DNA from: Gammaproteobacteria bacterium
GTDB taxonomy: Bacteria; Pseudomonadota; Gammaproteobacteria; UBA6429; Thiohalophilaceae
DNA: 56,398 nt
Direction: 5' to 3'
Assembly: GCA_026197095.1 (NCBI GenBank)
Contig: JAPHTF010000047.1
Span: forward strand, 1-56,398
Within the stretch, counting starts at the first letter, position 1; each line of letters opens with the position of its first letter. The notes under the pieces were generated by a model that did not search any database, was not told the DNA's origin, and saw only the letters and a program-made list of their open reading frames with translations. Positions 37,020 through 45,729 of this stretch are shown here, in pieces. A program made the position numbers and the translations under genes.

Positions 37020-37304
37020 TTATTTAACTGTACTAATTTCATAAAAATTAAGTTCACGAACAAACACATCTTTATCAACCGGATGCATTCCTTCATTTAA
37101 AAGACTTGAATTTAAATCTGATTCAATTCCCAATTCAGAACTGCGCCATGGGACAATATAAAGTGACTTCGGTGCATCTTTGTTGCCGATAATTGAAATA
37201 CCCGATAATGTTTTAGCATCATCCTTTTTCTTCTTTTCTGCATAACTCATGCTGCTCATGCTTAATGACAAAAATAGAATTAAAAAAATATGTCGAAATT
37301 TCAT
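37020..37304 (-). CDS. Small exported protein of unknown function
   Basis: 94 residues: a clear signal peptide (MKFRHIFLILFLSLSMSSMSYA) then a Lys-rich stretch (EKKKKDDAKTLSG) and a 60-residue periplasmic domain containing SLYIVPWRSSELG and HPVDKDVFVRELNFYEI. No Cys, lipobox or known domain. It starts 1 bp after the stop of the TPR lipoprotein gene and lies 38 bp before the TolQ/ExbB gene, so it is firmly inside the operon and is probably a periplasmic component of the same machine. I do not recognise the family. Confidence 0.75.
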   Translation of the reverse strand: MKFRHIFLILFLSLSMSSMSYAEKKKKDDAKTLSGISIIGNKDAPKSLYIVPWRSSELGIESDLNSSLLNEGMHPVDKDVFVRELNFYEISTVK

Positions 37305-37305
37305 T

Positions 37306-37965
37306 TTATTGTCCCGCCCTTTTTTTCAAATCAGCTAACCATATCGAAACTTCTTTTTCATCAGGCCTTACATTTAAATACGCTTCATATTGTTCAATGG
37401 CACAATTAAGATCACTCATAAATAAATCACATAAAATACCTAAATTTTTTCTGGCAGGTAAAAACTGGGGGTAATTTTTAATGACTTGTTCGTAGGTTGT
37501 TTTAGCTTTGGCAAATTGACCTGTTTTTCTGTAGACCAATCCAAGTTCATTATTGGTTACAGGATGTAATGGATTAATAGTGAGTGCTTTTAATAATATT
37601 GTCTCAGCATCCTTAATTTTTCCTGTTTCAGAATACGCAATGGCTAAATTTATGTAGGGGGCACTGTGTTTATCTGTTTGGCTTGTCACCTCAACCAGCA
37701 GTTCGATTGCATCATCATATTTTTTATTGTTGATATGAATAACGGCTTGCTTAAATTTGTCAGATAAATAGGTATCAATGCCAAACTCTTCTGAAATGAC
37801 AATATCGTCTGTATCAAACGTTGCAACTTTTGAGGTCGTTCCACATGCGGCTAGCATTAATACCAGCAGCAAAATAAACATTCTTTTGCAGCTTACAGTT
37901 GCTAAATTATCTGCGTTTTCACTAAACATCATTGCTGAATCCGGCTGATTTACATTAGACCTCAT
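37306..37965 (-). CDS. TPR lipoprotein
   Basis: 219 residues with a lipobox (LMLAAC at about residue 41 from the first ATG). The long N-terminal extension suggests that the true start may be an internal Met nearer FILLLVLMLAAC. The first ATG has AGGA about 7 nt upstream, so I keep it. About three to four TPRs follow (KKYDDAIELLVEVTSQ, GKIKDAETILLKALTINPLH, GQFAKAKTTYEQVIKNYP). A short outer- or inner-membrane-anchored TPR lipoprotein beside a TolQ/TolR-type engine parallels GltE/AglT of the Myxococcus system; this equivalence is inference. A 289-bp gap upstream of it may hold a second, internal promoter. Confidence 0.82.
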   Translation of the reverse strand: MRSNVNQPDSAMMFSENADNLATVSCKRMFILLLVLMLAACGTTSKVATFDTDDIVISEEFGIDTYLSDKFKQAVIHINNKKYDDAIELLVEVTSQTDKHSAPYINLAIAYSETGKIKDAETILLKALTINPLHPVTNNELGLVYRKTGQFAKAKTTYEQVIKNYPQFLPARKNLGILCDLFMSDLNCAIEQYEAYLNVRPDEKEVSIWLADLKKRAGQ

Positions 37966-38254
37966 ATAAGGGTCCTGACTACACTATTAAGTTTATATTG
38001 TTTATCGGCAGATTAATCTAAACTTATGATTTCATTGTTATTTTTGCGAAACAAGTCACTCTTTATCTGGACTTATGCACGTCTACATTATCGGTGGGAA
38101 AGTGCTTATTCTTTAATATAAAAAACCTTGGGATATTAAGACTTTTAAGGTGTGAACCAGCTAGCAAAATGACAATTTTTGACTCATTTTAAGCTAAAAA
38201 AGCTAAAGTTTTTTAACTGAGACATTTCACTAAAGCAAGAGAATTTAATGCAGG

Positions 38255-41200
38255 TTACTTTGAACTTTCTGCTGCATTTTTAACCGAATTTGTTGCTTCC
38301 GGTATAGCAGCAATTGAAGAGGTTTCAGATGAACCATCTAAAGCATAACGATAAGACATCAATGAGCTGATCACACCTGTACTCACCTCATACTTAGCGT
38401 AACGGCCAGGAACAAGCCCGCCTAATTTTCTTAAACTACGATCAATCCAAAGACTATATACGCCTCCATTAAGGAGTTCGAGATTCTTCTTGTGGATGTT
38501 GATGCCCTTTTCCTCAAATGGATACGCTTGTTCCTCAAGCATCAGGTTATATTCCTCTAATTCCAATTCAGAGAGCTTTCGGGGGCGTTCTGAATCCATC
38601 AATGCCCGGCTAAAATGATAATATGTTTCAGCAATGTAATAGGTCGCAGCTGCAGTTACATCACCCACATGGTAATCAACTAAACTGTTATATCGACTGA
38701 TATTAGCTTTCATTTTCTTTTTCTTTATAGCAAGATTACGTTTAAATGGGCGTTTAAGTTTTATTGCGACAAACTCATCATATATAGGTGCAATTATTTC
38801 CAGAGACGCTATACCGGCTAAATAACGTGTACGCTCGGTGCGCTGAGAACCCGCCTTTGCATCCATTGCGATAATGTATTTAAGCTTATTAATATGATTT
38901 TTAGTTTCATTATTTGCTTTATAAAACGCAGCAATTTTTGCATGTATCTCAAGCGATTCTTCTAAAGGCTTAGGGAAATATTGAACATAACGTTCATATA
39001 CACGTAAGGTATTTTTTCTATCCGGTATCTTTTGATACAATTCAGCCGCGATTTGCAGTGATTCACGACGTATTGTCCGATCCGTTGACTCTGCAAATAT
39101 ACGCTCAAATTCTTTAGCCGCTTTTACATACTTCTTATCCTCACGATAAACATAAGCAATCTTTTTAGTCACCTCAGTTCGATACTTATGATTTGGATAT
39201 GTTTCTCTAAAAGCAAACAATACACTTGCCGCCTTGGTCCAGTCCTGTAGTTTAATCAGTGCCGTGGCGGCATCATATTCTGCCGTCGCCCGAATTTTAG
39301 AATCAGGTGCTAATTGGCGTATACGCAAGAAATGATCAGCAGCAACCTGGTATTCCTTCAGCGTATTCGCCTGTTCACCTTGCTTGTAAACAGATGCTGC
39401 AAGATTTTCGATTAACTTTTTACGTAACTCATTGTCTTTATTCGGCATCGCAAGAACTTTAACGTAAGCAAGTTCAGACTCTTTGAATTTATGTATATCA
39501 AATGATGAGTATGCAATAACCAGCCATGCAGAACGACGTAGATCTTGTTCAGCTTTAGGATAATTTTCAATCAGCTGATGTGCAGTATTGATTGCCAACT
39601 GAAAATCTTTCATTTCATATAAATTATCAGCCGTAGCTGCAAGAATAACCGAGGCTTTTTCATGCCTAGGAAAAACATCAACAAAGGTTAATGAAACACG
39701 AATAACTTCACGCTTTACCCTGTTTTTTTCATATTGAGAAACACTTTTCAAATGTTCTCGATAAGCAAAAACTGTAGCATAGCCCGCTTTTGAGGATTTC
39801 TTGTTTACCGGATAAGTATATGCCGTTTTTTCATATTCTTTTGCTGCGGCAAGGAAATCTTTGTTTTCCAGGTATAAATCAGCAAGCAGATAGTTTATTT
39901 CTGCTGACTCTTTGTCTTTTGGAAAAGACACCAGGAATTGTTTATACCAATGTGCTGCATCTTTGAAAGTTTGTTTTTTCTGATTCCGGTAATTGATGTC
40001 TTGATAAACAGCATGATAATGATTAGCTAAATCAACAATGTTTTTCTTTAAAAACTCAACGACTTTAGGGTTTTCATTAATGTTATAATATTTCCAGTAG
40101 GCTTCATTAATGCCGTAGGCCGAGGCATAATCCTTCTTCGCTTCTATAACCAGTTTAGGAAATTGGCCTTTATGATAAATCTCAATCATCCTCATACTAA
40201 AATGAGGAGAGAGCTTATGAAACTGGTTATTAGATATAAAAGCTTTATAGGTCAAAGCCGCATCACTATAACGACGTTTCACTAAATAAAATTCAGCTAA
40301 ATAACTATATACATCACTCTCGTAAGATTTCTTACCTTGTTTTTTAAAGTAATCAATAACAGCATCTGCCCCCCCCATATTTGAAAAACTCAGACTAATG
40401 ACACGAAATGTATCTTCGACACGTTTTTTAATGGATTGGTTGTGTGTTTGCCCGAAATCGTAACCAATACTGACTTTATAATCGAGTAAGGCAATAAAAT
40501 GATTAAGCGCTTCTTCATATAAATCTTGTTTATAAAACGTCCAGCCTTGTTTATATAAAGCTAACTCATAAAATTCAGTACCCTTGCCAATTTGAAGAAT
40601 CGACTTATATGCATCTTCGGCATCTAATAATTTCTTTCGGGTAAAATAATACTCTGCCCGTCTAAATTGAACTTCGGCAAAATGGCGTGATCCTGGATAT
40701 TCTCTAACCAAACGGTTCATGACATCCATCGCTGGATTAATCTGCCCAACCTCTTCATAAGCTCGCGATAATTGGTAAAGAACTTGATCCTTATGCTGGT
40801 ACATTGGAAACTTTTCGAGTAATTTTTTATAAAGCCGTATCGCCTTCTTGGCACCTTCTGTTTGCAAATCATCAATTTTCGAACCATCGGGCAAGGGAGC
40901 CACAGCTGATGATTTCGTGGCAGAGATTTTCTCGCTCGCCGACGCCCTTTTTTCAAAATTTTGAGTGGATTCAGATTTTACATCAGCTATAACAGACTCT
41001 GTATTTTCAGCTTTTGATGATTTTTTTTCACCCCCGGTATTTTTCACCTGTTCTACAGCTTTTTCTTTCTTCTCAACGACCTGGGCTTTAGTTTCATTAA
41101 TAACACCATATTCTTTTTCAACATTTAAATCCGCAAGACGGCGAATTGCATCAGGTGTCATAGCAGATTCAGGTGTTTGTTGTAAAAAACGTTGATAGCT

Positions 41201-41350
41201 TTTCATGGCTTTTTCAAGACCACCTTCAATACGCGCATCAACAATATCCGCATCAACATCTCGTAAATCTGCAATAGTCCCATTTTCATTAAAAGCACAT
41301 GCATTTAGCAGTAAAAGAAAAAACACAAGTAATAAGTTTTTAACTATCAT
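38255..41350 (-). CDS. Large TPR lipoprotein (Glt-like periplasmic scaffold)
   Basis: 1031 residues from the ATG at 41348-41350 (AAGGTGA upstream; an overlapping GTG one codon earlier is possible). A signal peptide with lipobox LLNAC (C about 18) is followed by a charged linker (60-140) and a long series of TPR-like helical pairs from about 150 to 800 (MYQHKDQVLYQLSRAYEEVG; FPKDKESAEINYLLADLYLE; YPNHKYRTEVTKKIAYVYRE). The last 200 residues are different and probably form a docking domain. The start overlaps the stop of the preceding gene as TGATG, so translation is coupled. Giant periplasmic TPR proteins (for example GltD/AgmU, GltI/AgmK) are hallmarks of the Glt machinery. Confidence 0.85.
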   Translation of the reverse strand: MIVKNLLLVFFLLLLNACAFNENGTIADLRDVDADIVDARIEGGLEKAMKSYQRFLQQTPESAMTPDAIRRLADLNVEKEYGVINETKAQVVEKKEKAVEQVKNTGGEKKSSKAENTESVIADVKSESTQNFEKRASASEKISATKSSAVAPLPDGSKIDDLQTEGAKKAIRLYKKLLEKFPMYQHKDQVLYQLSRAYEEVGQINPAMDVMNRLVREYPGSRHFAEVQFRRAEYYFTRKKLLDAEDAYKSILQIGKGTEFYELALYKQGWTFYKQDLYEEALNHFIALLDYKVSIGYDFGQTHNQSIKKRVEDTFRVISLSFSNMGGADAVIDYFKKQGKKSYESDVYSYLAEFYLVKRRYSDAALTYKAFISNNQFHKLSPHFSMRMIEIYHKGQFPKLVIEAKKDYASAYGINEAYWKYYNINENPKVVEFLKKNIVDLANHYHAVYQDINYRNQKKQTFKDAAHWYKQFLVSFPKDKESAEINYLLADLYLENKDFLAAAKEYEKTAYTYPVNKKSSKAGYATVFAYREHLKSVSQYEKNRVKREVIRVSLTFVDVFPRHEKASVILAATADNLYEMKDFQLAINTAHQLIENYPKAEQDLRRSAWLVIAYSSFDIHKFKESELAYVKVLAMPNKDNELRKKLIENLAASVYKQGEQANTLKEYQVAADHFLRIRQLAPDSKIRATAEYDAATALIKLQDWTKAASVLFAFRETYPNHKYRTEVTKKIAYVYREDKKYVKAAKEFERIFAESTDRTIRRESLQIAAELYQKIPDRKNTLRVYERYVQYFPKPLEESLEIHAKIAAFYKANNETKNHINKLKYIIAMDAKAGSQRTERTRYLAGIASLEIIAPIYDEFVAIKLKRPFKRNLAIKKKKMKANISRYNSLVDYHVGDVTAAATYYIAETYYHFSRALMDSERPRKLSELELEEYNLMLEEQAYPFEEKGINIHKKNLELLNGGVYSLWIDRSLRKLGGLVPGRYAKYEVSTGVISSLMSYRYALDGSSETSSIAAIPEATNSVKNAAESSK

Positions 41351-43398
41351 CACTTATCACCTTCATTTTTTTCTTCTTTATCTTGAACTTCTTCAGCTTT
41401 CAACTTTTCTTTATTGTTCTGTATTTTTTCCTGTTCAAGTTTTTGTTTCTTTAAAGCACGCTGATAAATATCTTCAGCTTCAGCCGCCTCTTGTATTAGC
41501 AAGGCTTTTGCCTTGTCTTTTTCTAACTCGATATTCTGTTGTTTTTTCAGTGCGCGATCATAACTTTCAGCAATAGAGAATCGTGCTTTAATTTGAAGCT
41601 CTTCAATTCTCTTACGTCTGTTTGATAATTCCTTAATCGACATTAATTCCAGCATATGTCCTTGTCTGGCCAGCAATAACTTTATTTTTTCATCTGCAAA
41701 GCGAATACGATTTTTAAGCTGATTAATCTGATCGGCATAACCCATAAAGCTCTGCGTAGCGGCTTGCCGCGTTCGAACAAACGAGCGGTAATTTTCATCC
41801 AGCTTGTCAACATGGGTATTTAACAAACGTAAATTTTTATCTGCTTGAGTAAACCTTTCCTGATACTCAGTTTCTATATTCCACTGAATAGCGCCTTTAA
41901 GCCTGTTTATTCTTGCCTGTACAGACTGAGGTAACGGTTTTTTCCCTGTTGTATATTTTTTTTCAATAGCATATAAATTATTCAGCACAATCCTTTCATT
42001 CACTTTTGCCAGGTAATCAGGTCGTGGAGCTATCAACATTTTATTTAAACGTTCTGAAATTTTATTGCGCTGCTCTAGCCGAAGCTTCATTCTGGAATCA
42101 AGCAGTCTGAATTTTTCCTGCATAGCCGGAAATATCGGAGTGTAATAATTCTGGCGCTGAGCGATTACTTCAGTGTAAGAATCTAAATACCCATCCCAGG
42201 ATGATACTTTTTTCTGCAAATCGTCCAGATCGAAATAGTTTTTAAGTGACTCCTGAAAATCATTGGAGGCAAGCATTGTCATCAGGTAATGAGTTTCAGG
42301 CGTATCCGGAAGATTACGTAAGTTAATTAACCAGTTTTTATCTTGTCGTGATTCTTCACGCACAACAGCTTCCAAAAACTTGCCTTCACGAATGCTTTTA
42401 ATTGAACTATCCAGTCTCTCCAGTTCTTTAGAGTATGTTTCCAGTGCATTTCCATAAAGTATGGCGGCCCGACCATGGGCCTCAAGTTTTCCATATGCAA
42501 AAGGTAAACCTAATAAAACTTCCTGCACAGATTGATCTGTGACATTTCGCTTCGATAAAATTGTCCATGGAACAATTGCCTTCTTTGGAACCTCGTCAGC
42601 CACAGATGCCCATCCTGAACCGAGCAATGCTTTATTTGAAAAGGGACCATTTATACGAATGCGATCAAAATATTTCTTTGCTCGGTATGGCTGCTTGTTC
42701 TCCATTAGTTTATAACCAAGTACAAGATTTGCTTTATCACGCAGACCTAATACATATTTATCCGATGAGCTTATCTGCCCTGCTGTATCCAGCTGTAGAA
42801 TACCTTTTTCTATTTCATTATTACCTATATATGCTATTGCCAGGTTATAACTTGCATAGCCATCAACAGCAGATACATTTTCAATTTTACTCAGTATCTT
42901 TATTGCATCCTGGAAGCGGCCATTTGATATATAAATTTGCGCTTTTAATAACTCAAAATCATATTTAATTTTATCCGGAATTTTACCTTTGCTACTTTCA
43001 ATAGTATGCAATGCATTTATCGGCTGTTGTTTTTGATGATAAATTTTGGCAAGACGATAAACAGCACCATTTCGAATCTCATCATCCACATTGCCTTCAA
43101 GTACAGATTTAATTGCGCGGCCGGCACGGTTGTGCATGCGATAATATAATTCAAAATCACCAATAGAAAATTCTGCGTGATTCAAATAAAAATGAAGAGA
43201 GTTTAACTCAGGCTCATCCAGACCATAATACTGACCAAGTTCAGCATCTATTTTACTAATAGCATCAAAGTATTGTTCTTGATATGCGTAATAAAGTCCC
43301 TCGTTAAAAAAGAGATCTTTATTATTAGTATTTTTATTTTCAGCATATACGATAGCTGAAAAAAAAATACTCAGGAAAATGATAATTCGATGTGACAC
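41350..43398 (-). CDS. Periplasmic TPR and coiled-coil protein
   Basis: About 682 residues. I place the start at GTG 43396-43398 because it gives a clean signal peptide (SHRIIIFLSIFFSAIVYA then ENKN). A TTG at 43422 would add eight residues and overlap the previous gene by 11 bp; neither has a strong ribosome site and there is no ATG. Residues about 40-270 are TPR-like (PINALHTIESSKGKIPDKIK; RFQDAIKILSKIENVSAVDG). The middle is helical, and the last 200 residues form a long, very charged coiled coil ending in runs of Lys/Glu. The stop overlaps the next start (TGATG). Presumed periplasmic rod or scaffold of the motor complex. Confidence 0.8.
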   Translation of the reverse strand: MSHRIIIFLSIFFSAIVYAENKNTNNKDLFFNEGLYYAYQEQYFDAISKIDAELGQYYGLDEPELNSLHFYLNHAEFSIGDFELYYRMHNRAGRAIKSVLEGNVDDEIRNGAVYRLAKIYHQKQQPINALHTIESSKGKIPDKIKYDFELLKAQIYISNGRFQDAIKILSKIENVSAVDGYASYNLAIAYIGNNEIEKGILQLDTAGQISSSDKYVLGLRDKANLVLGYKLMENKQPYRAKKYFDRIRINGPFSNKALLGSGWASVADEVPKKAIVPWTILSKRNVTDQSVQEVLLGLPFAYGKLEAHGRAAILYGNALETYSKELERLDSSIKSIREGKFLEAVVREESRQDKNWLINLRNLPDTPETHYLMTMLASNDFQESLKNYFDLDDLQKKVSSWDGYLDSYTEVIAQRQNYYTPIFPAMQEKFRLLDSRMKLRLEQRNKISERLNKMLIAPRPDYLAKVNERIVLNNLYAIEKKYTTGKKPLPQSVQARINRLKGAIQWNIETEYQERFTQADKNLRLLNTHVDKLDENYRSFVRTRQAATQSFMGYADQINQLKNRIRFADEKIKLLLARQGHMLELMSIKELSNRRKRIEELQIKARFSIAESYDRALKKQQNIELEKDKAKALLIQEAAEAEDIYQRALKKQKLEQEKIQNNKEKLKAEEVQDKEEKNEGDK

Positions 43399-43411
43399 AC
43401 AAATTACCCAG

Positions 43412-43927
43412 TTATTGATCAAGAATTTTAATTGCCGAGCTTCCAGAACCTAAACTTATTTCAATAAGTTTGGGGCCAACGCCCTTATTGATAGTATAAG
43501 TAATTTTTCGACTGGTTTTGCTTCCGCCCTTTTTTCCTATAACACTGACATCTAATTGGTGATTACCCGACTGAATATTGCCAGTAAAAATACGCTGTAC
43601 GCCACCCCGGCGTAAAGCATCAACTTCCTTAAAACTATAAATATGATAAGCCACTTTTTTGCCATCTAATGTAATTTGTACCGCATCAGGTGAATAGCCT
43701 TCTTCCTTACTCATGGAGACAAAAAGTGAGACCTGGCTAGTAGAGGGGTATAATAATTTTTCTTCTAAAAGTTGCAGTTCTGCTGAAATTGCCAGCACAT
43801 CCTTTTTAATGTCCTGAACTTGCTCATCAAGTCCTTTAATTTGCTCTCGTGACAAACCTGCTGACCAGCATGATAATGGGAGACTGACTAATAAAAGTGC
43901 AGTAATAACTGTTCTAATCTTGTTCAT
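43412..43927 (-). CDS. Exported protein with short coiled coil, first gene of the motor cluster
   Basis: 171 residues from the ATG at 43925-43927; an upstream in-frame start at 43963 would put 12 residues before the signal sequence and is less likely. The signal peptide (MNKIRTVITALLLVSLPLSCWSA) is followed by a coiled-coil segment (LDEQVQDIKKDVLAISAELQ, about 31-58) and a beta-rich domain (QVSLFVSMSKEEGYSPDAVQ; GNHQLDVSVIGKKGGSKTSR) that resembles a small Ig-like fold. Its stop lies 13 bp before the next GTG. No family is recognised. As the first gene of the 28-kb run its upstream region should carry the main promoter. Confidence 0.75.
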   Translation of the reverse strand: MNKIRTVITALLLVSLPLSCWSAGLSREQIKGLDEQVQDIKKDVLAISAELQLLEEKLLYPSTSQVSLFVSMSKEEGYSPDAVQITLDGKKVAYHIYSFKEVDALRRGGVQRIFTGNIQSGNHQLDVSVIGKKGGSKTSRKITYTINKGVGPKLIEISLGSGSSAIKILDQ

Positions 43928-44272
43928 AATATATATCCGGTTTTCGATTAAAAACATACCCATTTACATATTTTAGGGTAAAGCTGATAACATCATCTTA
44001 TCCGAAACAGTGCTCTAAAATAGTATTTTTGCAGAGCTTAATTCGTTTTGTAACAAATAGTTAGATTATCATTTTATAACCATTCTTTATTTGAACTTAT
44101 CGACAAATTCTGACAATACTGAAGCCATCAGTAGACGAAAACAGTCCTGTATTGAGACACAATAGAATATCTGTGCACCAGTTCACTATTTATAAGAAGC
44201 AGGCACAGTTGATGAGATTTCAGTCATTTATCTTGATATAAAAACAACTCATTTCCCCTATAACTAGCAATA
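43928..44272. promoter_or_regulatory. Spacer upstream of the motor cluster
   Basis: About 345 bp, AT-rich, no credible ORF. It should carry the main promoter of the minus-strand cluster. I found no convincing sigma-54, sigma-28 or CRP site. A GCTCT/AGAGC inverted pair flanks an AT-rich 16-nt centre around 44012-44037. Confidence 0.35.
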
Positions 44273-44297
44273 AAAAAGGCGCACTATGTGCACCTTT
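44273..44297 (-). terminator. Rho-independent terminator after soxYZ
   Basis: On the minus strand AAAAAGG-T-GCAC pairs with GTGC-G-CCTTTTT around a 3-nt loop (one mismatch), followed by a T-run. It lies 24 bp after the soxZ stop. Confidence 0.8.
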
Positions 44298-44320
44298 TTA
44301 AGCAGTATAATACGCAGGGT

Positions 44321-44635
44321 TTATGAAATCGTTGCCGATGAGTCACCTTTTCCACCCTGATTATCGAGCCATGAGATTTTTATCTTGTCTCCCTTCTTCG
44401 CGCCATTAAAATCAAAAGAAAGAAATGGATTTTTTGAAACCCCTGGCCCCCATAAGCAGGTGAGAATATTTTTTCCATTATGCTCACAGTTAACTTCAGT
44501 AATATAATGTCCAGGAATTTTTTTGCCTGTTTTCTTATCTTTACGTAACCCGGTTTCCATTGGATGAAAAATAATCGCTTTAATTGATGTGTTCTTACCG
44601 TTATCCCATGCCCGAATTTTCATATCTCTAGCCAT
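44321..44635 (-). CDS. soxZ: Thiosulfate oxidation carrier subunit SoxZ
   Basis: 104 residues, the typical SoxZ length, with an all-beta Ig-like fold. Characteristic stretches are IKAIIFHPMETGLRKD, IPGHYITEVNCEHNGK and GPGVSKNPFLSFDF, ending in the hydrophilic KISWLDNQGG segment. SoxZ pairs with SoxY, and the periplasmic SoxYZ complex carries sulfur intermediates on a SoxY cysteine during thiosulfate oxidation. No signal peptide is present, as expected, since SoxZ is exported bound to SoxY. AAGGA precedes the ATG. It follows soxY by 64 bp; no soxA, B, X, C or D is in this window. Confidence 0.96.
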   Translation of the reverse strand: MARDMKIRAWDNGKNTSIKAIIFHPMETGLRKDKKTGKKIPGHYITEVNCEHNGKNILTCLWGPGVSKNPFLSFDFNGAKKGDKIKISWLDNQGGKGDSSATIS

Positions 44636-44699
44636 GATAAATTCCTTATGTAATGTCTTTAAGTCAAATTAATATGCATTAAAAAAAGTGCAGCAGTAC

Positions 44700-45170
44700 T
44701 TATCCACCACAACCGCCCAATGTGACTTTAACGCCCTTTTTAGCGGTATAAAGCTTGCCGTTTGATTTAACAATAGCAACGATATCTGCTGTTTTAGCCA
44801 TTTTAATGCGGCCTGCAATCGCCGTTTCCATTTGGTTAGATAAAATATAACTCGCGGAAAGAGGAAATGAATTTACAGGAACATATACTGAAATACTTTC
44901 AACTTTAGGTAATGTCGTGGTCACCTTTACTGAAACGACTGCGCCGTTCTCAGCAATATCCGGTGCGACAACAGTGATATCAGCACTTTCCTCTGGCCGG
45001 TCTTTGCCCGTCAAAAGATCCATAGCGGCATCCATTTTTGTTGCTTCAAATGCTTTTGCTGGCCAGGCTGCCAAGACTGAACTTGGTGTTAATAAGTTAG
45101 CTCCAGCTGCTACAGCAAGTGTCCCCCCAGCCATAGTGGCTTTGAGAATAATTCGACGCATAGTATCCAT
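44700..45170 (-). CDS. soxY: Thiosulfate oxidation carrier protein SoxY
   Basis: 156 residues from the ATG at 45168-45170 (AAGGAG, 7 nt spacing). The N-terminus MDTMRRIILKATMAGGTLAV carries a twin-arginine-type motif (RRIILK) and ends near SSVLA-A, so it is probably exported folded by Tat together with SoxZ. The mature SoxY domain holds ITVVAPDIAENGAVVSVKVT and NSFPLSASYILSNQ, and the protein ends with the carrier arm KVTLGGCGG, in which the Cys is the covalent sulfur attachment point. It forms an operon with soxZ. Confidence 0.96.
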   Translation of the reverse strand: MDTMRRIILKATMAGGTLAVAAGANLLTPSSVLAAWPAKAFEATKMDAAMDLLTGKDRPEESADITVVAPDIAENGAVVSVKVTTTLPKVESISVYVPVNSFPLSASYILSNQMETAIAGRIKMAKTADIVAIVKSNGKLYTAKKGVKVTLGGCGG

Positions 45171-45453
45171 CAAAAGACTCCTTCATACAGTCACTGATAT
45201 AAGCTGACCGCGATTAATTATGTAAAATCACATTATTTAAAAACGCCATAAAAACAAATCGCTATACTGAACTTAAAAAGTAACAAACCCTAATTGTTCT
45301 GCAAAATGCAATTTATTTTCTGTTTCTGAGGTAATTGTAGCCTTGTTTTTCAGCTAATTCTGAAATCATCTGACATATTTCACTATATCCGAGTTTTGCA
45401 CCGTTAATGGTTGCAAATTACCCTGTTAGTTTATATATTCTTCACATTAATAC

Positions 45454-45482
45454 TTGCTAATACTGCTGTTAATCCGTAGAAT
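45454..45482 (+). promoter_or_regulatory. Predicted sigma-70 promoter of the initiator tRNA
   Basis: TTGCTA (45454-45459) and TAGAAT (45477-45482) are separated by 17 bp, 12 bp before the tRNA 5' end. The following gcggcc is a GC-rich discriminator, typical of stable-RNA promoters under stringent control. The rest of the space back to soxY (45171-45453) shows no ORF. Confidence 0.6.
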
Positions 45483-45494
45483 GCGGCCATCGAT

Positions 45495-45571
<77 letters not shown>

Positions 45572-45581
45572 AAATTCTAAA

Positions 45582-45615
45582 AAGCCTAACTTATTCAATA
45601 AGTTAGGCTTTTTTA
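45582..45615 (+). terminator. Rho-independent terminator after tRNA-fMet
   Basis: AAGCCTAACTTATT and AATAAGTTAGGCTT form a 14-nt perfect inverted repeat (45582-45595, 45597-45610), followed by a T-run to 45615. It lies 10 nt after the CCA end. Confidence 0.92.
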
Positions 45616-45682
45616 TTGCGTATCCATTACCCTGCTGGCTTATTTCGCAAATACAATCAGCACAGATTATTTTATCCATAAA

Positions 45683-45708
45683 AAAACGGATGCCGAAGCA
45701 TCCGTTTT
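45683..45708 (-). terminator. Rho-independent terminator after the DsrE-like gene
   Basis: Reading the minus strand, AAAACGGATGC-TTCG-GCATCCGTTTT is an 11-bp perfect stem with a stable UUCG tetraloop, followed by further T. It lies 21 bp after the stop of the gene at 45730. Confidence 0.92.
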
Positions 45709-45729
45709 ATGTACCGCAGTTAATAAGAC

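Noticed and set aside
15614-37965. Standard Tol-Pal or TonB-ExbBD locus
   Set aside because: No TolA, TolB, Pal or TonB-receptor gene is present; two ExbD-type genes, an AgmX-type protein and TPR lipoproteins fit Agl/Glt better.
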